NCBI GenBank assembly: GCA_001310555.1
Contig: BAXO01000030.1
Span: 1-53,924, forward strand
Origin: Bacillus sp. JCM 19058
GTDB lineage: Bacteria > Bacillota > Bacilli > Bacillales_H > Bacillaceae_D
Reading direction: 5' to 3'
Length of the DNA stretch: 53,924 nt
Below the pieces are notes generated by a model, which ran no database searches, was not told the origin of the DNA, and was given only the letters and a program-made list of their open reading frames with translations. Made by a program: the position numbers and the translations under genes. Positions within the stretch are counted from its first letter, which is position 1; each line of letters starts with the position of its first letter. This document shows, piece after piece, positions 27,720-37,924 of the stretch.

Positions 27720-29081
27720 ATGTTTAAACGATATGTATCTATTGCCACGATGCTACTCATAATATTGACCATTTCAGCCTGTTCAAATGAATCTGGCGGA
27801 GAAGGAGAGGAAAATGAGGATGTGAAGAGCGACAACCAAGAAGCGAACAGCGAAGACACTCCTTCTTCGGAGCTCACGATTTCGGAGCCTGTAACTTTGA
27901 CATTTATGAGCGTATGGAATGACGAATTGTTCGAAACGAGGATTAAAGGCTTTGTCGAGGAGAAGTTCCCTAACGTAACGATGGAGCTTATTTCTACCCG
28001 AGCAGACAGCGATGGTCTGCAAGAAATGTTCGCTGCTGATATTATGCCTGATCTTCTACACATTACAAACGGATTCGGACCACTTCAGGAGCTCGACATG
28101 CTCTTTCCGCTCGAGGATATGGTCGAGCAATACGGACTCGATTTAGACAAAGTCCGAACAGGGGCATTAGAATCCACGCGGGCTATGGATCCGGCATTAG
28201 AAAATCGTTTGCTTGGATTCCCAATCGAGGAAGTGGCATACGGGTTATTTTACAATAAGTCGCTCTTTGATCAATTTGGCGTCGATTATCCTACGAACGG
28301 AATGACTTGGGAGGAAGTCATTGAGCTTGCAAGAGACGTGACGAGAGAGGTTGATGAAGTAAAGTACCGAGGTCTTGTGCTCGGCACGTCCGTATTACCG
28401 TTGCTTCAGCTTTCTCCGCAAGGCGTTGATCCTGAAACTGGGGAAGTATCCCTCGCATCAGAGTCGGATTTTTCTGATTATTTGGATTTGATGAAGGAAA
28501 TAACCGAAATACCTGGGAATTATGAACCGGAGATGGAAGAAAGCTTTGAAGGCCAGCAAGTAGCGATGTTTATTAGTACGTTAACGTCACAAAGAGATAT
28601 GTATGGCGATGATCAATACGATTTTGATTTAGTTCGAGTCCCAACATGGTCCGATCATCCTGACATAGGACCGCATTCCAGAGTGTATCCGGTTTCCATT
28701 AGTCCTTACAGTGAGCACAAGGAAGAAGCCTTTGCTGTACTGAATTATCTCGTTTCAGAAGAGATGCAAGCTAAGATGGCTAGAGCTGCACAAACCCCGG
28801 TTTCAGATGAGCCGAACGTTCACCAGGAGTATGCTGCTTACCGAATCGAAGAGAATGGTGGAGATGACATCTATAACTTTCAGGCGGCTTACGAATTAAT
28901 GCCGGCACAGCCACCATTGTATACGCCTTCCTATCCGGGTGTGCCACAGCCTTTTGATTTTGTGGCAGGAAGATACGAAGAGTTTGTGCAATCGAATGAT
29001 GATACGCCTACCTTTTTAAGAAAGCTAGAAGACGAGTACAAAGGGATGCTTGAGGATGCCAGGAACAGGTATGCGGATTGA
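27720..29081 (+). CDS. ABC-type sugar-binding lipoprotein 1
   Basis: Intact 453-residue extracellular solute-binding protein (family 1, CUT1-type). The signal peptide ends in ISACSNES (lipid-attached cysteine near residue 21). An acidic, Ser/Glu-rich linker (25-55) is followed by EPVTLTFMSVWNDELFE and a two-lobe binding fold with MPDLLHITN, EEVAYGLFYNKSLFDQFGV and GMTWEEVIELA. It would deliver an oligosaccharide to membrane permeases, but none are adjacent. It is closely related to the third lipoprotein (30864) along its whole length. Confidence 0.9.
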   Translation: MFKRYVSIATMLLIILTISACSNESGGEGEENEDVKSDNQEANSEDTPSSELTISEPVTLTFMSVWNDELFETRIKGFVEEKFPNVTMELISTRADSDGLQEMFAADIMPDLLHITNGFGPLQELDMLFPLEDMVEQYGLDLDKVRTGALESTRAMDPALENRLLGFPIEEVAYGLFYNKSLFDQFGVDYPTNGMTWEEVIELARDVTREVDEVKYRGLVLGTSVLPLLQLSPQGVDPETGEVSLASESDFSDYLDLMKEITEIPGNYEPEMEESFEGQQVAMFISTLTSQRDMYGDDQYDFDLVRVPTWSDHPDIGPHSRVYPVSISPYSEHKEEAFAVLNYLVSEEMQAKMARAAQTPVSDEPNVHQEYAAYRIEENGGDDIYNFQAAYELMPAQPPLYTPSYPGVPQPFDFVAGRYEEFVQSNDDTPTFLRKLEDEYKGMLEDARNRYAD

Positions 29082-29192
29082 TGAAAATTTAGCGAAGCAG
29101 CAGAGGTTATTCGTCCGTATCAATGTTACCTTTACGACCATTTCCCTGAAAGGATGAATATCCTAATGAGCTGCAAATGAGTATATGCATAG

Positions 29193-29223
29193 GGAAGCGC
29201 CGATAAACTAGGTGGGTGCTTCC
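29193..29223 (+). terminator. Hairpin between lipoproteins 1 and 2
   Basis: GGAAGC (29193-29198) pairs with GCTTCC (29218-29223); adjacent GCC and GGT extend it, followed by TTTAG. It could be a leaky terminator or 3'-end stabiliser. Confidence 0.45.
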
Positions 29224-29318
29224 TTTAGCAGATGTTTTGCAAAAATATATTCTAGGAATCAAACGAATTTGTTTCCAATTGTTGCCGATTTTATTCAAAA
29301 CGAGATGGGAGGATGATC

Positions 29319-30691
29319 ATGATAAGGTCGTCAAAAAGGTTGTGTGTGTGGTTGTTAGGAATAATGGTGTCTGCCTTCGTGTTAGCTTCTTGCAGCAATG
29401 AGAGCACGACAGAATCAGAGCCAGCGGATGAAGAACGCTCTGACGATATCGCTCAGGAAGAGGAAGCTGTGGAGGTTGATATGGATACGCCTGTAACCTT
29501 AAAAATGATCGGGCTGGCGGTGACGGGCAGTTTGAAGAACGATTCAAGCAGCCAATAGAAGAAAGATATCCGAACGTGACGATTGAGATTATTCCGGTTA
29601 CGCCGACTCAGAGCAACCTTGAAGAAATGTTTACAGCTGGAGACGTCCCGGATATTATTATGGCTGCCGACTTCCGGTATTTGCCGATCTTTAAGGATAC
29701 AGAGCTCGCATACGATATGACTGAGCTGATAGAAAGACATCGCTTCGACATCAGTCGCTTTGATCAAAACTTCCTTGAATTGATGCGCTCATACTCCGAA
29801 GATAGCACCGAGCTGTGGGGACTGCCATTTATGCAAAATAAGGCAGCGCTGCATTATAACAAGGATATCTTCGATTTGTTCGGTGTTGAATACCCAACGG
29901 ATGACATGATCTATGAAGAAGTCATCGATCTGGCAGCAAAAGTGACTGGAGAAAGAGGGGGAATTAACTTTGACGGATTTGTCATGCCGTCGACGAACAG
30001 GTATTTATACGCACCTCTGGGGCTTACATTGCTTGATCCGGTAACAGATGAACCTCAATTTTTGACGGAGCCAGCTTTTCGCCATATTTTTGATACGTAT
30101 AAACAAGCAGATGACCTTCTAATCGAGGCTTCGACACACGGAGACAATGCTAGAAATCGCTTCGTCGCTGACCAGGACCTAGCGATGATTCCGATGTATT
30201 TCATTGGACTCGAGTGGACCGGCTTACTGGAAGCGGAAGAGCAGGGTATGAACTGGGATATTGTTACCTTTCCGAAATGGGAAGAGCAAGGCGATGTTTC
30301 AGCCTTTGCCGACGGATACTGGATCGGCGTTTCAGCGATTAGTGAGCATAAGGATCAAGCCTTCAAAGTGATCGAATTCCTGTTGTCCGACGAAGAAATT
30401 ATTCGAAAAATCCGCTACCCGGAAGAGTCAGTTTATGCGGATGAAGAATTTTTTGAACAAGCGGAGCATATTCGCAGCCCGCTTCTAAACGATAAAAACA
30501 TGGAAGCTCTGATTAAGTATCCGGCTCCTCCAGCACCGGATGGGCGTTCGCAATACGAAGACCTTGCGCTGGAGATCGTCGGTGAGAAAGTTTCAGACTT
30601 TTTGGAATCGGGCCAGGATGTGAATACGTTTTTAAGGGAGCTTCAGGAGGAAATAGAAAAACGAATCGAGGACGAGAAAGGAAGTCAGTAA
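29319..30691 (+). pseudogene. ABC-type sugar-binding lipoprotein 2, one apparent frameshift
   Basis: Family 1 solute-binding lipoprotein of about 457 residues. Signal peptide with VLASCSNES lipobox, acidic linker, then DTPVTLKMIG. Adding one G near 29511-29513 continues it as AGGDGQFEERF and leads to TIEIIPVTPTQSNLEEMF, VPDIIMAADF and ALHYNKDIFDLFGVEYP. It has the same architecture as lipoproteins 1 and 3 but is clearly more divergent. The ATG at 29319 lies six bases after GGGAGG. It would capture a related but different glycan. Confidence 0.85.
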
Positions 30692-30793
30692 GTGAGCGTG
30701 ACATCATGTCTTTGATGCGCATAAATCGGATGGAAAACTACTGTGCTTCAGGGCTGACTTGCGAACACAAATTTTTGATATTGGTGGATGAAT

Positions 30794-30835
30794 AGAGCGG
30801 AGAGCCTGCCGAAGAGCGCTCAACAGGTCCGCTCT
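30794..30835 (+). terminator. Hairpin between lipoproteins 2 and 3
   Basis: AGAGCGGA (30794-30801) pairs with TCCGCTCT (30828-30835), with CCTG/CAGG inside. No T tract follows, so an mRNA-stabilising or attenuating element between two binding-protein genes is as likely as a terminator. Confidence 0.5.
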
Positions 30836-30863
30836 TATCTAAAGGTGAAGGGGAGGGAAAGGG

Positions 30864-32231
30864 ATGTCAGGAAAAGCTAAATCAGTTAAGATGGTGCTAT
30901 TCGGCATAGCGGTTATAGTAGTTTTGACTGCTTGCTCGGATGAATCGGCTGAAAGCGGCCGTACAGATCAGAATGAGAACGGTAATGACAGCAGCGAGAG
31001 CGAGACCGTATTGGAAGATACAATCTCTGAGCCGGTTACGCTAACTTTTATGAGCACATGGAACGATAAATTATTTGAGGATCGTATTAAAGGATTTGTC
31101 GAGGAAAAGTTTCCAAACGTGACGATGGAACTTATTCCTACTCGGGCAGACAGCGAGGGGCTTCAGGAAATATTTGCAGCAGATATTATGCCCGACTTCA
31201 TTCACGTTACGACTGGATTTGGTCCGCTTCATGAGCTGGATATGCTTTTCCCGCTGGATGATTTGATTGAGCAATACGGGGTCGATTTAAGCATCGTTCG
31301 CGAAGACTCGCTTCAGGCAACGCGGGCGATGGATCCGGAACTGGAAAACCGTTTGCTCGCATTACCAATAGAAGAGGTCGCTTACGGATTATTTTATAAC
31401 AAGACGATTTTTGACGAGTTTGGAATTGATTACCCACGCGATGGCATGACCTGGGATGAGGCGATCGAGCTGGCGCGAGACTTAACGAGAGAAGTTGATG
31501 GTATCAAGTATAGAGGGTTGATTTTCCAGCGTGCCGAAATCCCGTTGCTGCAGCTGTCACCGCAAGGAGTCGATCCCGAAACGGGTGAGGTGACGTTCAC
31601 GTCTGAATCCGCCTTTACAGACTATCTCGATTTAATGAAAGATATTGCGAATATTCCCGGGAACTATGATCCGGGTATGGACCATCGACTAGGAGATCCG
31701 GAAGTCGCCATGTCAGTAACGGAGCTGACGACTCAAAGAGATATGTACGGAGATGAGCAATACGACTTCGACATGGTGAGGGTACCGACTTGGCCTGATC
31801 ATCCGGATACCGGTCCGTATACGAAAGTATTTCCTGTCTCGATAAGTCCGTACAGTGAGAATCAAGAAGAGGCTTTTATCGTACTGAATTACCTCGTGTC
31901 TGAAGAAATGCAAACCAACATGGCCAGAGCTGCGCAAACGCCGGTCTCGGATAATCCAGATGTTCACCAGGAGTATGCTGCTTATCGAATCGAAGAGAAT
32001 GGCGGAGACGCCAGCTATAATTTTAAAGCGGCTTACGAATTAACTCCGGCACAACCGCCGTTGTTTACGCCATCGTATCCTGATGTCCCACAGCCCTTTA
32101 ACTTTATCGCCAGCAAATACTCTCAATTTGTTGAATCCAATGACGATACGCCTACCTTCTTAAGGAAGCTTGAGGATGAGTATGAGGCATGCTGCAAAAC
32201 GCTAGAAGCCGAAGTCTGGAATAAGCCTTAA
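30864..32231 (+). CDS. ABC-type sugar-binding lipoprotein 3, end shifted by one base
   Basis: About 455 residues with signal peptide and VLTACSDES lipobox, acidic linker and the family 1 fold. Long blocks match lipoprotein 1 (FVEEKFPNVTMELIPTRADS, EEVAYGLFYNKTIFDEFG, LLQLSPQGVDPETGEV, TPVSDNPDVHQEYAAYRIEE), so these two are recent paralogues flanking the divergent lipoprotein 2. After LRKLEDEYE one G seems missing near 32192. Correction gives GMLQNARSRSLE and a stop at 32225, like the end of lipoprotein 1. GGGGAGGGAAAGG precedes the start. Confidence 0.88.
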   Translation: MSGKAKSVKMVLFGIAVIVVLTACSDESAESGRTDQNENGNDSSESETVLEDTISEPVTLTFMSTWNDKLFEDRIKGFVEEKFPNVTMELIPTRADSEGLQEIFAADIMPDFIHVTTGFGPLHELDMLFPLDDLIEQYGVDLSIVREDSLQATRAMDPELENRLLALPIEEVAYGLFYNKTIFDEFGIDYPRDGMTWDEAIELARDLTREVDGIKYRGLIFQRAEIPLLQLSPQGVDPETGEVTFTSESAFTDYLDLMKDIANIPGNYDPGMDHRLGDPEVAMSVTELTTQRDMYGDEQYDFDMVRVPTWPDHPDTGPYTKVFPVSISPYSENQEEAFIVLNYLVSEEMQTNMARAAQTPVSDNPDVHQEYAAYRIEENGGDASYNFKAAYELTPAQPPLFTPSYPDVPQPFNFIASKYSQFVESNDDTPTFLRKLEDEYEACCKTLEAEVWNKP

Positions 32232-32320
32232 TACTAGGTAGGGCTCTGAGTCAGAGTCTTCATGATATCGTAGTGAGACTCCGAGCAGCGAAGAAAAGGG
32301 AAATTCCTCTTTCCAAACGT

Positions 32321-32360
32321 TCGGGAATTCAGGTGAAGCTCAATCTCACCCGATTCCCGA
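32321..32360 (+). terminator. Hairpin after the lipoprotein cluster
   Basis: TCGGGAAT (32321-32328) pairs with ATTCCCGA (32353-32360), with GGTGA/TCACC inside. There is no T tract. The fucosidase promoter begins 19 bases later. Confidence 0.5.
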
Positions 32361-32378
32361 GCGTGAGTTTGAAATGGG

Positions 32379-32407
32379 TTGACAAATGTGCCGTTCCGGT
32401 ATATTTA
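32379..32407 (+). promoter_or_regulatory. Promoter of the fucosidase gene
   Basis: TTGACA (32379-32384), 17-bp spacer, TATTTA; an overlapping TATATT at 15 bp is the alternative -10. It lies about 70 bases before the ATG at 32474. Confidence 0.5.
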
Positions 32408-32473
32408 GAATAACAGCAATTGTGGTCTATAGAGGCCGAGATGGGAAAAGACAAAGCAAGGAGTGATTTCAAA

Positions 32474-34288
32474 ATGAAGCGGCTAGAAGATTTAATGGAC
32501 AACGCTAGACTACAAGGAGTGTCAAATCAAGAGCCCCCTTTAGCTACAAGGGAAGATGCAGAGCGTGAGAATCGTATAGGCTGGTGGCGTGAAGCACGAT
32601 TTGGCATGTTTATTCACTGGGGACTTTATTCTTTGCCGGGGGGGATTTGGAAGGAAAAGCAAATAAAGGCGACTTATGCTGAGCATCTCCAGCTCCGGGC
32701 GCATATTCCTATAAAAGAATACGAGACTATAGCACAGCAATTTCAACCAGACCGCTTTCACGCGGAGGCTTGGGTAAAAACAGCGAAGCGTGCCGGGATG
32801 AAATATATGATCGTGACGGCCAAGCATCATGACGGTTTCGCGATGTACGATTCAAAGGTAGACGATTATAATATCGTGAAAGCGACTCCGTTCGGGCGCG
32901 ATTCGATGAAAGAGCTGGCAGAGGCGTGCCGGCAAGAAGGATGACGCTTTGCTTCTATTATTCGCACGCTATGGATTGGCACCATCCTGATTCTCAAGGA
33001 AATACGGTCGATTTCCCGAAGAACATCGGTGCATACGATCCGCTGGATTCGTGGCAGAACGATGAGGATAAACGCTCGAGGTTCGAGCGGTATTTGAAGG
33101 AAAAAGCCTTTCCGCAAGTGAAGGAATTGCTCACCCAATATGGCCCTGTCGGAATTATTTGGTTTGATTGTGGCCACAAAATTACCGATGAACAAGGGCA
33201 GGAATTTGTCGATCTCGTACATAGCCTTCAGCCAAACTGCCTCGTCAATAGACGAGTGAGGCGTGCTGGCTTTGGAGATTATGGTAATTCAGGCGATAAC
33301 CAGCTTCACGTTCGGGTACCGCAATCAGATTGGGAATCGATCGCGACGATGAATCATTCTTGGGGCTATAGTAAATGGGACGATCAATGGAAGACGCCAA
33401 AGGACATTGTCCGGCAAATGCTCGATGTCGTTAGCCTAGGAGGAAACTATGTATTAAATGCCGGTCCGACGGGGGAAGGGGCATTTGAGCCGAATTCGTT
33501 GCGAATTCTAGAGGATATCGGACATTGGATGGACAAAAACGGGGAAGGTATTTACGGAGCACAGGCTTCTCCGATCGGAAAACCACCATGGGGTCGATGC
33601 ACGCGTAAGCAAAATAAGCTCTATCTTCACGTTTACAAATGGCCAGAAAGCGGCGATCTGCTCGTTCCAGGGATAAAAAATACGATTAGACAAGCTTATT
33701 TACTCGCGGCCCCAGAAAAAAAAGCTTTCGTTTACACGCGTAAATGAAGACGATATTTCAATTGATGTATCAAGTCAGCGACAGGCTTCTTCTGACGCTA
33801 TTTCTACAGGAGTCGTTGTTGAATTTGAAGGAACGGTGGAGGCGAGTTCGCTGAAGCGTTTATTTCTGAAGGATTATCCGAATGTATTTGCAGCGTTTGA
33901 AGGCGAGCTTCACGGAACTCATTTGAAATACGATACCGGTAAGGCTGGCAAGGACGACATCACCAGCTGGAGCCATAGCGAGGATTGGGTCAGCTGGCAT
34001 TTCAGGGCGTCGGAGGCAGGGGAATTTCGTGTAGAGATCACGTATGCAGCCGAAAGTCGGTCTGCCGGAGGCTCTTTCACCGTTTCTGTTGCCAATCAGC
34101 AGTTAAGTGCAGATGTTGAGCCTACTGGAGGAGCATACGAGTTTCAATCCTTTGAGCTTGGAACCATTCGTATTGCAGTACCTGGAGAATATTCACTAAC
34201 CTGTAAGCCGGATCGGATCCTTGGTGAAGCATTGATGAACTTAAAGGAGGTCAGATTTGAAGCTATTCCTCAAGGCGCTCAGTTATAG
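32474..34288 (+). pseudogene. Alpha-L-fucosidase (GH29), two apparent frameshifts
   Basis: GH29 retaining alpha-L-fucosidase of about 604 residues, releasing fucose from oligosaccharides. The barrel shows ARFGMFIHWGLYSLPG, AKHHDGFAMYDS (active-site histidines), FYYSHAMDWHHPD and the nucleophile aspartate in IIWFDCGHK. A C-terminal beta-domain of 140 residues (WHFRASEAGEFRVEITYA, then MNLKEVRFEA) looks like a sugar-binding or Ig-like module. Breaks: one base near 32941 and A8 at 33714-33721. AAGGAGTG precedes the ATG at 32474, better than 32420. No signal peptide, so an intracellular step is likely. Confidence 0.9.
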
Positions 34289-34712
34289 CTGTCCATTATA
34301 AGAAGAAAAGCTCAAAGGCGCGCACTGAACATCAGGCTAGGACTGATTATGTAAGGTGTATGCAGCAGCGAACGAATGTGAAACTGAATGTAAGGTGCAA
34401 CGAGAAGAGGCGAGACGGAATTCTCGTCCTTGGATACAGAGTGTGAGATGATTCTCGCACTCTATTTTTATGAGGGCTCCCCTTTGTATTTGACGTTCAG
34501 ACAAGGCGCGAGAACAGAGCGTACAACTAGCACTGAAGCTGCTGTATTCGATTCAAAGCTAATTATATGCTGGCTGTAAAGCATAAAATGGACGCACTAA
34601 CGCTAGATAAAAACTATGTTTACCTTGTGTACATATATAGCTAACCTGGAGACATGTTGAAATAGGCTTGAAGGAAGAGAGAAAAATTCCGCGAAATAAA
34701 ATAAAAATACAG
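34289..34712 (+). other. Intergenic region between fucosidase gene and arginine operon
   Basis: No gene is seen. It holds an inverted repeat ACGAGAA/TTCTCGT (34400-34427), the terminator at 34438-34469, and A/T-rich sequence leading to the argC promoter. Confidence 0.5.
34438..34469 (+). terminator. Terminator of the fucosidase gene
   Basis: AGAGTGTGAGA (34438-34448) pairs perfectly, apart from a mismatch or wobble, with TCTCGCACTCT (34453-34463), followed by ATTTTT. Confidence 0.85.
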
Positions 34713-34746
34713 TTGAATTTATTTTTATTCATACTTATAATGAATA
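34713..34746 (+). promoter_or_regulatory. argC promoter overlapped by ARG-box-like operator
   Basis: TTGAAT (34713-34718), 17-bp spacer, TATAAT (34736-34741). Within it TATTCAT (34726-34732) and ATGAATA (34740-34746) form a 7-bp inverted pair. TATTCATA fits the right half of the ArgR/AhrC box TNTGNATWWWWATNCANA. ArgR binding here would cover the -10 box and repress in arginine. Confidence 0.65.
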
Positions 34747-34789
34747 ACAAGATCATAAAAAGAGCGTGTTGAAATGGAGAGGAATCGTA

Positions 34790-35828
34790 ATGAAGATTGG
34801 TATTGTGGGGACTACGGGATATGGAGGGGCCGAATTATTGCGGTTGCTGCACCATCATCCACATGTAGATGAAGTTATTCTTTATTCATCTTCTAGGCAA
34901 GGTAGCCCTATTCATGAAGCATACCCACACTTAACGAATAAATATGAACAGTCATTGCAGGAGCTCGATACGGATACTGTCGCAGCTCAAGTGGACGCCG
35001 TTTTTTTTGGCGACACCCCCCGGAGTTTCGGCTGAATGGTCAGAAAAGCTTGCCGAAACAGGCATTCAAGTTATCGATCTATCAGGAGACTTGCGCATAG
35101 TCGATCGGGCGGTCTATCAATCTTGGTACAAAAGAGAGGCTGCCAGCTCTTCGATTATTCATCAGGCAGTTTACGGGCTGTGTGAGTGGAATCGTGAAGC
35201 GATTAAACAATGCAAGGTAATTTCGAATCCTGGCTGCTATCCGACGGCGACCTTGCTCGGGCTTGCCCCACTTGTACGGGAAAGGCTAATTGAGCCGGAT
35301 TCAATCATCATCGATGCGAAATCGGGAACATCCGGTGCTGGTAGAACTCCATCAGCCGCTACGCATTTCAGCGAAATGAATGAAAATTTCAAAATATATC
35401 AGGTGAACCAGCATAAGCACACACCGGAAATCGAGCAGGTGTTGAACGAGTGGAATCAGGACATTCAGACGATTACATTTCAGCCTCATCTTGTGCCAAT
35501 GGTCCGAGGAATCATGGCAACCATTTACGTCAAGGCAAAAAGGGAGATGTCTGAGCGGGAGCTACGGGCTTTATACGAGGACGTGTATAAATATGAATCG
35601 TTTGTACGGCTGAGGCCGGAGGGAGTATATCCGGCAACAAAAGAAGTGTATGGCAGCAATTATTGCGATATTGGCCTGACCTACGATGCCCGTACTGGCC
35701 GAATTACGATTTCGTCAGTAATTGATAATCTAGGAAAAGGCGCTTCTGGTCAAGCGATCCAAAACTTAAATATTATGAACGGATGGGAAGAGCAAGCGGG
35801 ATTGACCTTTTCACCTGTTTACCCGTAA
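34790..35828 (+). pseudogene. argC: N-acetyl-gamma-glutamyl-phosphate reductase, one apparent frameshift
   Basis: Third step of arginine synthesis: NADPH-dependent reduction of N-acetylglutamyl phosphate to the semialdehyde. About 346 residues. The Rossmann motif GTTGYGGAELLRLL (residues 7-20) and the catalytic-cysteine motif SNPGCYPTA near residue 146 are clear, as is [12 protein letters not shown]. The T8 run at 35001-35008 has one extra base; removal gives [14 protein letters not shown]. The ATG at 34790 follows GGAGAGGAATC. It is the first gene of the argCJBD-carAB-argF operon. Confidence 0.93.
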
Positions 35829-35844
35829 GAGAGAGGTGTCTGCA

Positions 35845-37078
35845 GTGAGTATAGTAAGTGAGGAAATAAAGGCAACAAAAGTAGAAGAGGGAAGTATTTT
35901 AACGGCTAAAGGCTTTTTGGCCAGCGGCGTTCATACAGGCTTAAAAAGAAAGCGACTTGATTTAGGTGCGATTATTTGTGAGGTACCGGCAAGTACAGCT
36001 GCCGTTTACACGTTAAATCAAATCCAAGCAGCGCCTTTAAAGGTAACACAGGAAAGCATAGCGCATGAAGGGAAGCTCCAAGCTCTTATCGTGAATAGCG
36101 GAAATGCGAATGCCTGTACAGGTGAACAAGGATTAAAGGACGCCTACGAAATGCGCTCGCTTGGTGCGAAAAAAAATTTCAGCTACCTGAGCATCGAGTT
36201 GCGGTGACCTCTACCGGGGTCATCGGAGAATATTTGCCGATGGAAAAAATTAAGGGAGGAATTGATACGCTGTTCCCTGGGAAGACCTTGCAAGCAGCAG
36301 AGGATTTCAACCAGGCAATCCTGACGACAGATACGATGAATAAGCGAGTATGTTATCAGACAACAATTGATGGTGCGACCGTTTCGATTGGCGGTGTTGC
36401 GAAAGGCTCAGGGATGATTAACCCGAATATGGCGACCATGCTGTCCTTTGTGACAACAGATGCTGCGATTGAGCAAAATACTTGCAGCAGGCGCTGTCTT
36501 CGATTACGAATAAAACCTTTAACCGTATTACGGTGGATGGAGATACCTCAACGAATGATATGGTCGTTGTGATGGCTTCCGGACTAGCTGGGAATGAGCC
36601 ATTAACGCCTGCGCATCCGGAGTGGGGCGCTTTTGAAGGGGCACTTGAGTTAACGTGTGAGACGTTAGCCAAGAAAATTGCCCGCGACGGCGAAGGAGCA
36701 ACAAAGCTGATCGAAGTACAAGTAAGTGGCGCCAAAAATGATGAGCAGGCAGGACAAATCGCAAAAACGATCGTCGGCTCAGATTTAGTTAAATCAGCTG
36801 TATACGGGACGGATGCCAATTGGGGAAGAATTATTTGTGCCATCGGCTATAGCGGGTGCGATATTCATCCAGATACGATCGACATCGCCATTGGACCTGT
36901 TCAAACACTATTAAACAGCCAGCCGCAACCGTTTTCTGAGGAAGAGGCAACGGCTTATATGAAGCAGGAAAATGTCGCCATTTCGGTTGACCTCCACGTT
37001 GGAGACGGCTTTGGCAAAGCTTGGGGCTGCGATTTAACCTACGATTACGTCAGAATTAACGCGGGCTACAGAACATAA
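35845..37078 (+). pseudogene. argJ: Bifunctional ornithine acetyltransferase / N-acetylglutamate synthase, two apparent frameshifts
   Basis: ArgJ recycles the acetyl group from N-acetylornithine to glutamate and can also use acetyl-CoA. About 411 residues. The self-cleavage motif PNMATMLSF, with the nucleophile threonine of the mature beta chain, and [14 protein letters not shown] and KTIVGSDLVKSAVYGTDANW are conserved. Breaks: A8 near 36168-36175 and one A missing near 36475. Two GTG codons (35836, 35845) compete; 35845 has the better distance from GAGAGAGG. Spacing from argC is about 15 bases. Confidence 0.92.
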
Positions 37079-37120
37079 GAAATGGACACGAAAGGCAGTA
37101 AAGCTTTAGGGGGAGAAGCA

Positions 37121-37908
37121 ATGTTGGAGGATATCGTCGTTGTTAAATGCGGAGGGAGTACGATTTCGGAACTGTCTGACTCATTTTTCAAAGCATCGTT
37201 GCATTAAAAAAGCAAGGTAAGCATCCAGTTGTCGTTCATGGTGGTGGTCCAGATATCAATCGGCTATTGGAGCAGTTGAATATTAAAAGTGAATTCGTTG
37301 ACGGACTCCGCAAAACAACGGCTGAGGTGCTGGAGGCGGTCGAAATGGTGCTTTGTGGAAAGGTGAATAAGCAGCTCGTTACGAGGCTGCAAGCCGTTAA
37401 AGGTCAGGCCGTCGGACTTTCAGGCTGTGACGGTCAGCTTCTCGCAGTAAAGGCGATTGATCAAGCTAGGCTCGGCTTTGTCGGGGAAGTACAAGCGGTT
37501 AATGTCCGCCTGCTTAAGGATTTATTGCTCAACTCGTACATTCCGGTTATCGCCCCGCTCGGTTTGAACGAAGAAGGAGCTCACTATAATATAAACGCTG
37601 ATAGCGCAGCAGCAGCAATCGCTAACGGCCTCGGCGCGAAGGAGCTTGTTTTCGTCACTGACGTCGACGGAATTATGAAGGATAATAAAATACTCAAATC
37701 GGTGTCGGTTAAGGAAATTAAGAGTTTTATCAAAGACGGAACGATCTATGGTGGAATGATTCCGAAAGTAAACGCCGCCTTGAAAAGCTTGTCAGGGTCA
37801 TTAAAGTCTGTCCTCATTATGAATGGAAAAGGAACTTCACAAGTGAGCGGCAGCGAATTAAAAGGTACTAAAATTATGAAAGTACCTGTCACATCAAATA
37901 CTTTATAG
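37121..37908 (+). pseudogene. argB: N-acetylglutamate kinase, one apparent frameshift
   Basis: Second step of arginine synthesis, phosphorylating N-acetylglutamate. About 263 residues. VVKCGGST (usually KxGGS) begins the amino-acid kinase fold, HGGGPDINRLL binds substrate and ATP, and NINADSAAAAIANGLGAKEL carries the conserved NxNAD. VTDVDGIM and GGMIPKV complete it. One T is missing in the T5 run near 37191, so the frame as written stops after 28 codons; correction reads SFFQSIVALKKQGKHPVVV. The ATG at 37121 follows GGGGGAGAAGC. Confidence 0.92.
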
Positions 37909-37924
37909 GAAAGAGAGGGTCAAA

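Noticed and set aside
27720..32231. Assembly duplication as the cause of the repeated lipoprotein genes
   Set aside because: Lipoproteins 1 and 3 differ at many positions throughout and are separated by a divergent gene, so a simple assembly repeat is unlikely.
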